This document shows, in pieces, positions 1-9,400 of a stretch of 40,666 nucleotides of DNA; the stretch's first letter is position 1, and the number at the start of each line of letters is the position of its first letter. Both the position numbers and the translations under genes were made by a program. The notes below the pieces were generated by a model. The model saw nothing but the letters and a program-made list of their open reading frames with translations, was not told the origin of the DNA and searched no databases. The stretch is taken from positions 17,499 to 58,164 of the forward strand of contig DFYU01000034.1 in assembly GCA_002383415.1 (NCBI GenBank), in the 5' to 3' direction. This DNA is from Geobacter sp. UBA4074 (GTDB lineage: Bacteria > Desulfobacterota > Desulfuromonadia > Geobacterales > Pseudopelobacteraceae).

Positions 1-1058
1 TCGCCCCCACCCGCGAACTGGCCGAACAGATCAACGACGCTCTGCAGGAGCTGGGGCAGCAGACCCGTCTGAAGAGTATCACCGTCTATGGCGGGGTCGG
101 CGTCAACCCGCAGATTGAGAAATTGAAAAACGGGGTGGAGATCGTGGTGGCCTGCCCCGGCAGGTTGCTGGATCATATCAGTCAGGGCACCATCGACCTG
201 AGCCATCTGGAGTTGCTGGTACTGGATGAGGCCGACCAGATGTTCGACATGGGCTTTCTGCCCGACATCCGGCGTATCCTCAAGCATCTGCCTAGCCAAC
301 GTCAGACCATGTTGTTTTCAGCCACCATGCCGGCTGAGATTCGCGGTCTGGCCCGCGAAATACTGCGAGACCCGGTGACGGTGCAGGTGGATACGGTGGC
401 CCCGGCCGCCACGGTCAGCCATGCCCTCTATCCGGTGGCCCAACACCTGAAGACACCACTTATGATGCAACTGCTCAAGCATACCGATACAGAATCGGTG
501 CTGATCTTTACCCGCACCAAGCACCGTGCCAAACGGTTGGGCGAGCAACTGGAAAAGGCCGGCTACACCGCAGCCTCATTGCAGGGCAACCTGTCCCAGA
601 ATCGCCGTCAGGCAGCTATGGAGGGCTTTCGTAGTGGTGCGTTCCAGATCCTGGTGGCCACCGATATCGCTGCCCGGGGTATCGATGTTTCCCAGGTATC
701 ACACGTGATCAACTACGATATTCCCGATACCACCGAGGCCTATATCCACCGCATCGGCCGTACCGGTCGCGCTGCCAAGAGCGGAGACGCCTTTACGTTG
801 GTAACTGACGAGGATGGTGCCATGGTGCGGGCCATAGAGAAGACGCTGGGCACCGCCATCGAACGCCGCACCATCGCCGGGTTTGACTACACTGTGCCGG
901 CCCCGCGCAAGGATGACGAGTTTGCCCGGCCACCCCGTCAGCCGAATCCGCGACGCAAACCGGCGGCTCAGCCCGCAAAAACCGGCCATCCGGTGGATGT
1001 AAAAAAACGTGGACCCCGGCCGGCAGGCGCTTCAAGTCACGCGGGAAGAGCTCGCTAG
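1..1058 (+). CDS. DEAD-box ATP-dependent RNA helicase, 5' truncated (RhlE-like)
   Basis: The gene is already open at the window edge; its frame reads from base 3 (A-P-T-R-E-L-A, motif Ia), so the N-terminal Q and Walker A motifs lie outside. Seen in order: PGRLLDH (Ib), VLDEADQMFDMGF (II, the DEAD box), FSATMP (III), LIFTRTK (IV), ATDIAARGID (V) and HRIGRTGRA (VI). These are the full late motifs of both RecA-like domains, so the missing part is short. The tail after motif VI is basic and rich in Pro, Arg and Lys, typical of RhlE-type helicases that bind structured RNA in ribosome assembly or RNA decay. It ends with TAG at 1056-1058. A different helicase of the same superfamily starts at 39627. 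The subfamily name is an inference; an RNA helicase is nearly certain. Confidence 0.93.
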   Translation, partial: APTRELAEQINDALQELGQQTRLKSITVYGGVGVNPQIEKLKNGVEIVVACPGRLLDHISQGTIDLSHLELLVLDEADQMFDMGFLPDIRRILKHLPSQRQTMLFSATMPAEIRGLAREILRDPVTVQVDTVAPAATVSHALYPVAQHLKTPLMMQLLKHTDTESVLIFTRTKHRAKRLGEQLEKAGYTAASLQGNLSQNRRQAAMEGFRSGAFQILVATDIAARGIDVSQVSHVINYDIPDTTEAYIHRIGRTGRAAKSGDAFTLVTDEDGAMVRAIEKTLGTAIERRTIAGFDYTVPAPRKDDEFARPPRQPNPRRKPAAQPAKTGHPVDVKKRGPRPAGASSHAGRAR

Positions 1059-1106
1059 CCAACTATCCCGCATAAATTCTGGATCAGCGAGACATACAAA
1101 AACCTT

Positions 1107-1136
1107 TTGTCATTTCGCGCATATCTGTGGTATTTT
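1107..1136 (+). promoter_or_regulatory. Candidate sigma70 promoter for the M23 peptidase-bactofilin pair
   Basis: TTGTCA (1107-1112) and TATTTT (1131-1136) are separated by 18 bases, in the gap between the helicase stop and the peptidase start. The -35 box matches consensus at 5 of 6 positions and the -10 box at 4 of 6. Predicted by eye only. Confidence 0.4.
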
Positions 1137-1201
1137 GTCGCTCCCTCCCACCGCGCACACTGTCCTTCGGAGAGGTTTTCCGTCTGTACGGGGGTCGTTA
1201 C

Positions 1202-2059
1202 ATGCACAGACTGCAACCATGGCTGAAGAAGCTGTTCACGCCGATCACCATCATGTTGATTCCCCACACCCGGGTGGGTACCCTCAATCTCAAACTGCCG
1301 CTGGTTGTCTTGGGGATGCTGGTAATCTTTGCCGGGGTGGGGGGGGTCTACACCCTTTCGCTCACCTACCACGCCGTTGATTATTTCGTTTTAAAGCGCA
1401 AGTACAACGATCTGGCTGGGCAGTTACAGTCGGTACAGGGCAGCATCCATTCCCTGAAGCAGGCCGAGGCTGAGTTTAAGCGCTTACTCTCACTCGGTTC
1501 GCGTAAACAGGTCCTGGATGCTGCGGTCACGGAACCGAGTGACGGTTCGATTGATATTGAGGAGCTGAAGCAGCAGATTGACGCATCGCTGAAGTCGGTG
1601 GTCGGTATCCGCACCTACCTGGCGCAACAGCGTGATCTCTATCGCTCGACACCCCAGGGATTGCCGGTGGCTGGCCGTTTCAGCTCGGGCTTTGGCATGC
1701 GGCTGCATCCCAAGTATGGTAAGCAACGCTTCCATAGTGGTATTGACCTCTCAGCGCAGCGGGGCACCCCGGTGCAGGCCACCGCTGATGGCATTGTCAG
1801 CGTGTCCGGCTACGGCGCCGGCAACGGCAACGTGGTGGTAATCGAGCACGGCCACGGTTTCAGCACCGTCTATGCCCACAACGATCGCAACACTGCCCGA
1901 GTGGGTCAGACCGTCAAGCGGGGCGAACAGATCGCGATGGCCGGCGCCACCGGTGTTGCCACCGGTGTCCATGTGCACTACGAGGTTTGGCGCCAGGGCA
2001 GGCCGGTGGACCCGGCTGACTTCATCAAAGAGTCAAACGAACGAGTAGCGCTACGATAA
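1202..2059 (+). CDS. Membrane-anchored M23 (LytM-type) peptidoglycan endopeptidase
   Basis: A 285-residue protein predicted to cut peptide cross-links of peptidoglycan in the periplasm. A short basic N-terminus is followed by one membrane helix (about residues 29-57), a helical or coiled stretch (about 61-150), then the M23 domain. Zinc ligands are visible as HSGID (H178, D182) and HVHYEVW (H259, with H257 as the usual catalytic partner), so the enzyme looks intact. I chose ATG 1202 because a G-rich Shine-Dalgarno-like stretch sits about 7 bases before it and the protein then begins right before its anchor; an in-frame start at 1127 would add 25 unlikely residues. The bactofilin gene begins 12 bases after the stop. 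In other bacteria M23 peptidases work with bactofilins in local wall growth and cell curvature; the same job here is inferred from the pairing. Confidence 0.9.
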   Translation: MHRLQPWLKKLFTPITIMLIPHTRVGTLNLKLPLVVLGMLVIFAGVGGVYTLSLTYHAVDYFVLKRKYNDLAGQLQSVQGSIHSLKQAEAEFKRLLSLGSRKQVLDAAVTEPSDGSIDIEELKQQIDASLKSVVGIRTYLAQQRDLYRSTPQGLPVAGRFSSGFGMRLHPKYGKQRFHSGIDLSAQRGTPVQATADGIVSVSGYGAGNGNVVVIEHGHGFSTVYAHNDRNTARVGQTVKRGEQIAMAGATGVATGVHVHYEVWRQGRPVDPADFIKESNERVALR

Positions 2060-2071
2060 GGAGGCGTCTGG

Positions 2072-2455
2072 ATGTTTTCTGCAAAGCAACAGAAGCTGGA
2101 AGTGATCATCGGTCCGGAGTCGGCGATACGTGGTGATCTGACCTCAAAGGGCACGATCCGTGTTGATGGCGCCATTGAAGGCAATGTGACCGCCGACTGT
2201 GTGATTATCGGCGAAAAAGGGCTGATTACCGGCGATGCCGTGGTGCGCCAGATGATCATCGGCGGCAGGATCGAGGGGCATGTCAGGGCTGCTGAAGGGG
2301 TGGAGATTCAGCGTACCGGCGATGTCTGCGGTGACATCAGCGCAGCTCGACTGACGATTGCTGATGGTGCCCAGTTTGACGGCCGCTCCACCATGAAGCG
2401 TGCCAACGCCAAGGAGATAGGCTACAGCGGTAGCGAGGAACTTGCCAACGTTTGA
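2072..2455 (+). CDS. Bactofilin family cytoskeletal protein
   Basis: A 127-residue protein with the regular short beta-helix repeats of bactofilins (formerly DUF583): G-D-L, G-T-I-R-V-D-G, I-E-G-N-V, I-T-G-D-A-V and so on, about residues 15-110, between short flexible ends. Bactofilins self-assemble into nucleotide-free filaments under the inner membrane and act as scaffolds for wall enzymes. A strong Shine-Dalgarno (AAGGAGG) lies just before ATG 2072. The gene follows the M23 peptidase at 12 bases, consistent with co-transcription and a joint role in shape. No membrane segment or catalytic motif is present, as expected. Confidence 0.93.
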   Translation: MFSAKQQKLEVIIGPESAIRGDLTSKGTIRVDGAIEGNVTADCVIIGEKGLITGDAVVRQMIIGGRIEGHVRAAEGVEIQRTGDVCGDISAARLTIADGAQFDGRSTMKRANAKEIGYSGSEELANV

Positions 2456-2484
2456 TTGCCGCTGAACCTTAGCGCATGTATGCT

Positions 2485-2520
2485 AACGCCCCGTCAGAAG
2501 AAGGTATCTGATGGGGCGTT
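2485..2520. terminator. Hairpin between convergent genes (possible terminator)
   Basis: A 13-base stem with one G-T pair (2485-2497 with 2508-2520) and a 10-base loop lies between the bactofilin stop and the convergent secreted-protein gene. No clear T-run follows on either strand, so it may be a weak terminator or an end-protecting hairpin. Its arm contains GCCCCGTCAG, also present in the terminator at 3074-3108. Confidence 0.5.
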
Positions 2521-2544
2521 GGTCGTTCTGGCTGTATCGCTTGG

Positions 2545-2994
2545 TTATTTATTGTGGCCTCTTCCTCTGCCCTTGCCTTTGCCAGGTCTCTCGTCGCCAC
2601 CGCCGCCCTGCTGGCCGGTGTAGCGCAGGTTACCGTTCTTCAGGGCATGGAAATCGGCCGAGCCCGGCTTGATACCCAGCTCCTTTGCCATCACTCCCCA
2701 ACCCTTGCTCTTGCTGCTACGGTAGGTCTGCAACACCACCGGTGCCGGCTTGGCGGCCATTTGGCCCAGTTGGAAGGTCATAAAGACATCGGCCGGGGCA
2801 GCTACCTGGGCAAAGACCGCATCCACCTGGGGCAGCGGCACACCAAACTGGGCGGCGATGCCGGCCTTGAAGCCGGGCAGGTCGGCGCGGGCCTGTACGT
2901 TCAGGTTGGCGAGGAAGCCGTCCAGGCTGGCCCAGGCTGCGGTTGAGAATGTCAGGATCATGCTGCACAGTGACAGGATCAGGATACGTTTCAT
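2545..2994 (-). CDS. Small secreted protein of unknown function with Gly/Lys/Arg-rich tail
   Basis: 149 residues. A classic signal peptide (M-K-R, hydrophobic core, cleavage after A-W-A near residue 22) sends it to the periplasm or beyond. The mature part is mostly helical in character: Gln and Ala rich, with F-K-A-G-I-A-A-Q-F-G-V-P and a K-S-K-G-W-G-V-M-A-K-E-L-G segment. The last 20 residues are low in complexity and strongly basic and glycine-rich (G-K-G-K-G-R-G-R-G-H). GAGGAG precedes ATG 2994. It stands alone between the convergent bactofilin and the fumarase gene on the same strand, which has its own terminator. I do not recognise the family; the coding call rests on the signal peptide, ribosome site and composition. 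Confidence 0.8.
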   Translation of the reverse strand: MKRILILSLCSMILTFSTAAWASLDGFLANLNVQARADLPGFKAGIAAQFGVPLPQVDAVFAQVAAPADVFMTFQLGQMAAKPAPVVLQTYRSSKSKGWGVMAKELGIKPGSADFHALKNGNLRYTGQQGGGGDERPGKGKGRGRGHNK

Positions 2995-3073
2995 CGTGAC
3001 ACACTCCTCAAAAGATGGAAATTGTAAGGCGAACTATAGCAGCTTCGCCGGCAAGTGCAATAGCGTTAACGGC

Positions 3074-3108
3074 AAAAGCCCCGTCAGAGTTCGCTCTGAC
3101 GGGGCTTT
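3074..3108 (-). terminator. Rho-independent terminator of the fumarase gene
   Basis: A perfect 15-base stem (3075-3089 with 3094-3108) closes on a TTCG-type tetraloop. Read on the minus strand it ends in TTTT, just downstream of the fumarase stop at 3130. It separates fumarase from the secreted-protein gene further down the same strand. Confidence 0.85.
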
Positions 3109-3129
3109 GTGGTGTTTGACAAATGAGTC

Positions 3130-4758
3130 TTACAGACCCAGCTGCTTAAAGAAGTCGTTACCCTTGTCATCAACCAGGATGAAGGCCGGGAAGTTTTCGA
3201 CCTCGATCTTCCAGACCGCTTCCATGCCAAGTTCAGGGAAGTCTATGCACTCGACCTTCTTGATGTTCTCCTCAGCCAGGATGGCGGCCGGTCCGCCGAT
3301 GGAGCCCAGGTAGAAACCGCCATGCTTCTTGCAGGCATCGGTGACCTGCTGTGAGCGGTTGCCCTTGGCGATCATGATCATGGAACCGCCATTTTCCTGC
3401 AACAGGTCAACGTAGGAGTCCATCCGGCCGGCAGTGGTCGGGCCAAAGGAGCCGGAGGCCTTGCCAGTCGGAGTCTTGGCCGGCCCAGCATAATAGATCG
3501 GATGATTCTTCAGGTAGTCAGGCAGCGGCTTGCCGCTGTCCAGAATCTCCTTGAACTTGGCATGGGCGATGTCGCGGCCCACCACGATGGTGCCGGAGAG
3601 CAGCAGGGCGTCACCCACCTTCAGACCGGACAGCTCTTTGAGGGTCTCGGCGATCGGCTTGGACAGGTCGATCTTGTGTCCGTGCTCATGCTTAGCCATG
3701 CGGTACTGCTCCGGCAGCAGGCGGCCCGGATCGCGGTCAAGCTGTTCGATGAACAGGCCGTCCTTGGTGATCTTGGCCTTCAGGTTGCGGTCGGCGGAGC
3801 AGGAGACCGCCATACCCACCGGGCAGGAAGCGCCGTGGCGGGGCAGGCGGATCACGCGCACGTCATGGGCGAAGTATTTGCCACCGAACTGGGCGCCGAT
3901 CCCCAGCTTTTGGGCTGCAGCCAGCAGCTTGCCTTCCAGTTCCACATCGCGGAAGGCTTGGCCATGCTCGTTACCCTGGGTGGGCAGGCCGTCCAGGTCA
4001 CGGGCGGTGGCCAGCTTGACGGTTTTCATGCAGGCGTCGGCCGAGGTGCCGCCGATCACAAAGGCGATGTGGTACGGGGGGCAGGCGGCGGTGCCCAGGT
4101 ACTTCATCTTCTCGATCAGGTACTTCTCCAGCTTATCAGGGGTCAGCAGCGCCTTGGTCTCCTGATAGAGCATGGTCTTGTTGGCGGAACCGCCACCCTT
4201 GGCCATGAACAGGAATTTGTAGTAGTCGCCGCTGGTGGCCAGGATGTCGATCTGGGCCGGCAGGTTGGTGCCGGTGTTGGTCTCCTTGTACATATCCAGG
4301 GCCACGGTCTGGGAGTAGCGCAGGTTTTCTTCAGTGTAGGTCTTGTAGACCCCTTTGGAGAGATATTCCTCGTCGTTACCGCCGGTCCATACCTGTTGGC
4401 CCTTCTTGGCGACGATGGTGGCGGTGCCGGTGTCCTGGCAGAGCGGCAGTTCGAACTTGGCGGAAACCATGGCGTTGCGCAGGAAGGCCAGCGCAACCCC
4501 TTTGTCGTTCTGGGATGCCTCCGGGTCGGCCAGAATCTTGGCAACCTGCTCGTTGTGGCTGGGACGCAGCAGGAAGGAGAGGTCTTTCATGGCCTGATTG
4601 GCCAGTACGGTCAGCGCCTCGGGGTCAACCTTGACCACCGGCTTGCCGTCAAACTCCGACACAGAGACGTATTTTTCAGAGCCCTCGATCTTGTAATAGC
4701 TGGTCTCATCCTTGGCAAGGGGGAACGGCTCCTGATAGATAAACGGTTTGGTAGACAT
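3130..4758 (-). CDS. fumA: Fumarate hydratase, class I (iron-sulfur)
   Basis: A 542-residue single-chain class I fumarase, close to the roughly 548 residues of E. coli FumA/FumB. It interconverts fumarate and malate in the citric acid cycle using an oxygen-sensitive [4Fe-4S] cluster. The three cluster cysteines are visible at C107 (LCQDTGTA), C226 (AACPPYHIAF) and C320 (AVSCSADRN), each offset by two from the E. coli positions. The C-terminal part has the beta-domain signature SGTIVVGRDIAHAK and the PTGKASGSFGPTTAGRMDSY stretch. Start ATG 4758 has AAGGAG upstream; a longer reading to 4842 lacks a ribosome site. FumA and FumB cannot be told apart here, so the symbol denotes the class. It is transcribed alone and has its own terminator. 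An oxygen-labile fumarase fits an anaerobe. Confidence 0.95.
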   Translation of the reverse strand: MSTKPFIYQEPFPLAKDETSYYKIEGSEKYVSVSEFDGKPVVKVDPEALTVLANQAMKDLSFLLRPSHNEQVAKILADPEASQNDKGVALAFLRNAMVSAKFELPLCQDTGTATIVAKKGQQVWTGGNDEEYLSKGVYKTYTEENLRYSQTVALDMYKETNTGTNLPAQIDILATSGDYYKFLFMAKGGGSANKTMLYQETKALLTPDKLEKYLIEKMKYLGTAACPPYHIAFVIGGTSADACMKTVKLATARDLDGLPTQGNEHGQAFRDVELEGKLLAAAQKLGIGAQFGGKYFAHDVRVIRLPRHGASCPVGMAVSCSADRNLKAKITKDGLFIEQLDRDPGRLLPEQYRMAKHEHGHKIDLSKPIAETLKELSGLKVGDALLLSGTIVVGRDIAHAKFKEILDSGKPLPDYLKNHPIYYAGPAKTPTGKASGSFGPTTAGRMDSYVDLLQENGGSMIMIAKGNRSQQVTDACKKHGGFYLGSIGGPAAILAEENIKKVECIDFPELGMEAVWKIEVENFPAFILVDDKGNDFFKQLGL

Positions 4759-4946
4759 CGGTACAACTCCTTTCGTCAACGTAGGTTCGGACGCTGTCCG
4801 GTAGTGTATACACGAAAATATTTCGCATACTAAGCAAAACACCGGGTCTTGTCGAGTGCTAAGTTATTCTTGCTTAATTTGACGTGTTTGGTGGGGTATG
4901 GTAGGTATGCTGCGGAGTAACCAGTCCGTGTGCAGGGGAGAGCGTC

Positions 4947-5636
4947 ATGTTCAGGCAGATCCGTGATGATATCAACTCGGTCTTTGACCGCGATCCGGCT
5001 GCCCGCAGCAGCCTGGAGGTCCTGTTCTGCTACCCAGGGCTGCACGCAGTCTGGTTCCATCGCCTGGCCCACTGGCTCTGGACCCATGAGCTGTTTTTTC
5101 TGGGGAGACTGACCTCCCACCTGGGACGTTTTCTGACCGGGATCGAGATCCACCCGGGGGCCAAAATCGGCAGACGCTTTTTCATCGACCACGGCATGGG
5201 GGTGGTGATCGGTGAGACCGCCGAGATCGGTGATGACGTCACCCTGTACCACGGCGTGACCCTGGGTGGGGTGACCTGGGACAAGGTCAAGCGCCACCCG
5301 ACGCTTGAAGACAAGGTCGTTATCGGTTCCGGCGCCAAGGTGCTGGGGCCGTTTACTGTGGGGCGGGGAGCCAAGATCGGCTCCAACTCGGTGGTGGTGA
5401 AAGAGGTGCCACCCAACGCCACGGTGGTGGGGATACCGGGCAAGATAGTGCTGGCGCCGGAGGCTGCTGCTGATGGGCGGCCTGACCTTGAGCACGGCAA
5501 GCTGCCCGACCCGTCGGCCACTGCCATTGCCTGCCTGTTTGACCAGTTGAAAGGGCTCGAAGAAAAGTACGACGCACTGCTCAAAGAGCATCAGGATCTG
5601 AAACAGCGGCTCGTTGACGACGGCCCAAAATCGTGA
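4947..5636 (+). CDS. cysE: Serine O-acetyltransferase
   Basis: 229 residues; transfers acetyl from acetyl-CoA to L-serine, the first step of cysteine synthesis. The N-terminal helical domain (to about residue 70) is followed by the left-handed beta-helix of hexapeptide repeats (I-E-I-H-P-G-A-K-I-G, V-V-I-G-E-T-A-E-I-G, V-T-L-Y-H-G-V-T-L-G-G), with catalytic His in F-I-D-H-G-M-G and in Y-H-G-V-T. It belongs to the shorter bacterial type. The last 34 residues (C-L-F-D-Q-L-K-G-L-E-E-K-Y-D-A-L-L) look like a coiled coil, and the chain ends in P-K-S, not the Ile that docks into CysK in other CysE proteins, so a standard cysteine synthase complex is doubtful. GGGGAG precedes ATG 4947. lpxC begins 13 bases after the stop. 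Confidence 0.95.
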   Translation: MFRQIRDDINSVFDRDPAARSSLEVLFCYPGLHAVWFHRLAHWLWTHELFFLGRLTSHLGRFLTGIEIHPGAKIGRRFFIDHGMGVVIGETAEIGDDVTLYHGVTLGGVTWDKVKRHPTLEDKVVIGSGAKVLGPFTVGRGAKIGSNSVVVKEVPPNATVVGIPGKIVLAPEAAADGRPDLEHGKLPDPSATAIACLFDQLKGLEEKYDALLKEHQDLKQRLVDDGPKS

Positions 5637-5649
5637 GATAAGAACGTCT

Positions 5650-6477
5650 ATGATCAAGCGTCAAACCACCATCAACCGTATCTTCAAACTGTCCGGCATC
5701 GGCCTGCATTCTGGCCATCAGGTGAATCTCGAGTTTATTCCCCGCCGTGAACAGGGGATCGTCTTCGTGCATAACGGTGTGCAGATTCCGGCCCGCTATG
5801 ACCAGGTGGCCGATACCCGGCTTTCTACCCTGATCGCCAAGGACGGTGCCACGGTTTCCACTATCGAACACCTGATGGCGGCCTTTTACTTCGCCGGCAT
5901 CACCAACTGCCTGGTCTACATTGACGGGCCGGAGGTGCCGATCCTGGACGGTTCGGCCTGGGAATTCTATCAGGGGATGTGGAAGGCCGGGGTCTATGAG
6001 TTTCCCGAGGAGCAGGTCTACCTGAAGGTGCTGCAGCCGGTGGAGGCCAGCCACGGTGATGCCTGGGTCAGGATCAAGCCGCTCAACACGCTGGACATCA
6101 CCATGACCATTGAATTCCGTCAGCCGGTCGGGCTGCAGCGTCGACGGGTCTCCGATGTGGAAAACGCCTTTTCGATCCTTAACTCGCGCACCTTCACCAT
6201 GCTGGAGGAGATCGAGGCCATCAAGAAGATGGGGCTTGCCAAGGGCGGCTCGCTGGACAATGCCGTGGTGGTGGGTGAGGATGAGATTCTCAACCCGCAG
6301 GGCTTACGCTACCGCAAGGAGCTGGTCAACCACAAGATTCTTGATCTGATCGGTGATCTCTATACCAGCGGTCATCGTATCCTGGGCAAGGTGGAGGCCC
6401 ACAAGACCGGTCACCATCTGAACAACCTGCTGTTGAAACAGCTCTTTTCCGACCCTGCCAACTATCAGATTTACTAA
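5650..6477 (+). CDS. lpxC: UDP-3-O-acyl-N-acetylglucosamine deacetylase (lipid A synthesis)
   Basis: 275 residues. LpxC is the zinc enzyme for the first committed step of lipid A synthesis, in the cytoplasm. Visible marks: LSGIGLHSG at the N-terminus, zinc ligands H74 (TIEHLMAA), H227 and D231 (NHKILDLIGD), catalytic-site H254 (KTGHHLNN), and GPEVPILDGSA. The length is a little under the roughly 300 residues common in the family because the C-terminus stops soon after the last motif; no core part is missing. ATG 5650 is chosen because the protein then starts directly in the conserved N-terminal strand; the ribosome site is weak, and coupling to cysE is likely. The stop TAA overlaps the stop codon of the convergent AsmA-like gene by 4 bases. 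Confidence 0.95.
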   Translation: MIKRQTTINRIFKLSGIGLHSGHQVNLEFIPRREQGIVFVHNGVQIPARYDQVADTRLSTLIAKDGATVSTIEHLMAAFYFAGITNCLVYIDGPEVPILDGSAWEFYQGMWKAGVYEFPEEQVYLKVLQPVEASHGDAWVRIKPLNTLDITMTIEFRQPVGLQRRRVSDVENAFSILNSRTFTMLEEIEAIKKMGLAKGGSLDNAVVVGEDEILNPQGLRYRKELVNHKILDLIGDLYTSGHRILGKVEAHKTGHHLNNLLLKQLFSDPANYQIY

Positions 6478-9400
6478 GGCTGTTGCTGTCCCCCTGCCTT
6501 GGGCCGCTCCTTCTGATTCCCCAGTAATACCTCGCCGCTGTCGGTAAAGACCCGCACCGGCAGCTCAAAGACACGACGAAAGATATCCAGTGTGCCGCTG
6601 GCCATGGTCTTGACCGGGATGGCGGTGACCTGCGGGTCGGCCCAGCTGCCCTTGGCCTCGAAATAGGTGGTGATCAGGCTGCCGTCACCGCCGGTCAGAA
6701 TCCAACCCACCACCGGTATCCTGCTGATTACTTTATCAACGGTCTGCAGCGGCTGCACACCGATCAGCAGGTCCAGATCCTCCTTGACGATATTGATCTT
6801 GCCTACCATCGAAAGGTGCATGGCGTTGCTGTTGATGAAGAAGTCCTGGCTGGAGAGGACACCGTCCTTGACGCCGACCGTGGTGGTGATCTGATTGAAC
6901 GGCATCCCCTCACTGACCATATCCGGCAGGCTGAAGGTGAACAGCTGGGAGACGTTGAGCAGCGAAAAGACCTTGGCAAGGGTACTGAAACGACGTAGTT
7001 GGCCCCGTTCGATCGTGAGAGCGAGGGTACCGTTGGCGGTCCGTTTCAACTCGTCCAGGCTGTCCCCCGCAGCGCGCAGATTACCCTTGATGTTCATCAG
7101 GCCGCTGATTTCCCGGTTAATGCCCAGGGTCTGCAGCAGCCGGTCCGATTCAATCCGGTCCAGCGCCACCTGCAGGGCCCAGCGGTGGGGTTGTCCGCTG
7201 ACCTGCTCCAGTTGGCCCTTGGCAGCAAGGTGACCGCCCAGGACGCCGGTCTGCAGGTCGTTCAGCTGTAGCAGCCCGCCTTGGTTCGTGAACTGTGCAC
7301 GCAGCTTGTTGAAGGTGATGTCGCCATAGCTGCCTTTTTCAGCGCTCAACTGCCCGCGCAGGGTAAACGGTTGTGCCGGCTCTGTTCGCGTTGCGCTTTT
7401 GGTCGCAGTTGTTGGCTGTTCAGGGGTCAACAGCGGCAGCAGTTCGTCAATATCCAGGTTGCTGATGGCCATGCGCAGGTTCAGGTCGGGCACCGGCTCC
7501 GGGCTGATGGTGCCTGCCAGACTGAATGGCGTTTTGGGCAGTCGTCCCGACAGGTTGCGGATGGTGTACAGATCCTTGCGGAAGCCAAGGTTAGCGCTGA
7601 AGGAACGGATGACCGGCAATGAGGGGAGGCTGAGACCAAAATCAGCTGGATGGAGCTCCGGCGAGGTGATAAACAGTTCTGCTTCAGGGTTTTTCAGTGC
7701 AGCGATCCGCCCGCGCAACTGCAGGGCGGTCTTGCCGTAACGAACAGCAATACTCGAGGTCTCCAGGCTGTTGCCCTTGAGCGTGGCCATGCCGTTGATG
7801 GCGGTCAGCGGGGCGTGCTTCTTTAGTGGCCGTAACGAAACATTTCCTAGCCTGACAGTGCCATTATAGGACATGGCGCTCAGGTCTCGTGGATCGCCGC
7901 TGGCGCTGATATGGGCCTGGAGCGTGCCTTTGGGCTGGAACTGCTGCCAGACGGTCAGAATCGGCAGCTGCGGGGAAAGCAAAAAGCTGTTGCTTTGCAG
8001 TTCATAGTTGAGGTAGGGCACAACGCCGCTGTGTCTGAAGGTGGCCAGCCCGGAAAGGTGAAGCGGCTCCAGGATGTAGGAGAGGGCGGTTATACGTACC
8101 TGGTCTTTGTCCAGCACGCTGCTGAAGCTTAAGCTGTTGGCCATGCCGGCCGGTTTGTTGACAACGTCGGGGAAGGTGTAGGCTGCGTTGTCCAGCTGCC
8201 AGGTGCCGGCCAGTCGGTAGGCGTTGACCGGCCCTTCGCCGGTCAACTGTAACGGCGCAATGCCTGAAAAGGTCAGTTGCTCAGCGCCGACCAGCTGCGC
8301 CAGCCAGGCCACCTCAGCCGACTTGAGGTTGCTGATATCCATCTGGAAGGGATAGGTGGACGGCACACCAAGGGTGCAGTAGTCGGTGATGCTGCCCTGT
8401 TGCAGGGTGAAGGGGGAACCGCCGAACGTGCCGCTGCCCCGATACAGGTTGAAGTCGCGTCCCTTCATCTCCAGTTCGCAGCTGATGTTGTTGAAGCTGG
8501 GAATACCGGCGCCATAGTTGATGACAGCCTGTTCGGCGGTGCCGCTGATGAACAGGGCACCGGGGTTGTCGCCTTCGTCAAAGCGCGCCAGCGTGGAAAA
8601 ACGGCCCTGCAGGGTGCCATTGAGCAGCTTGAAACGGCCGGCTCTGATCTTGTTTTTTATAAAGTCCGTTGCACCATCGTCGATGATGCCGAACGGGATA
8701 TAGGAGCGGACCTGCTGGTAGTCGAACGGCTCGCTGTTTCCCTTGGCCGTCAGATAGGGGTCAGCGGTGTCGAGGTCGGTCAGCTTGAGGCTGCCGCGGA
8801 AGCTGAAGCCGTCTGCATCCAGTTCGATCGTCGACAGGTTGAGGCTGGAGGGGGTCCGTTTCAGGTCGAACTGAAGCTGGGCCTGCTTGGGGGCCACCGG
8901 GCCGTGGAATACGGCGGGCCAGACCACCTTGGCGTTGTTGAGCCGCAGCAGCCCCTGTGCTGTAAAATCTGCCGGGGTGCCTTTTAACTGGGCCTCCAGA
9001 TCGAGGGTGCCCCCCGGCGGCCCAAAGGGGATATGCTGGCCGAGGTAGGTCCAGATGCTGGTGTAGTCGATCTTGCTAAGGGCCAGATTGGCTTTGATCA
9101 GCAGGTTGGTGTTGAACGGCTCTCCCGGAGCAGGAATCCTGATCGCACCGGCGCTCTTGATGCTGCCGTTACCCAGTTTGGCCGACAGCTTGTAGGAGCT
9201 TTTTTCACCGCGATTAACGTGATCCAGCTTCAGATCGATGGCGGTCAGCTGGATCCGTTGCACCCCGCCGCGCGGGCTTGCCTGATCCTGCCACAAGATC
9301 CGCGCCTGGCGCAGCTTGATGCCGCGCACCTGCAGGTCGATGGCGCTGGTTTTTGATGTCAGCAGGTCATCAATGTTCAGCGCCCCGGTGGCATCCCGGG

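Noticed and set aside
3502..4833. 443-residue open frame antisense to fumarase
   Set aside because: Lies wholly over a gene with all its catalytic residues, has no ribosome site, and its Gly/Leu/Val/Gln-rich product looks like the shadow of a GC-rich gene.
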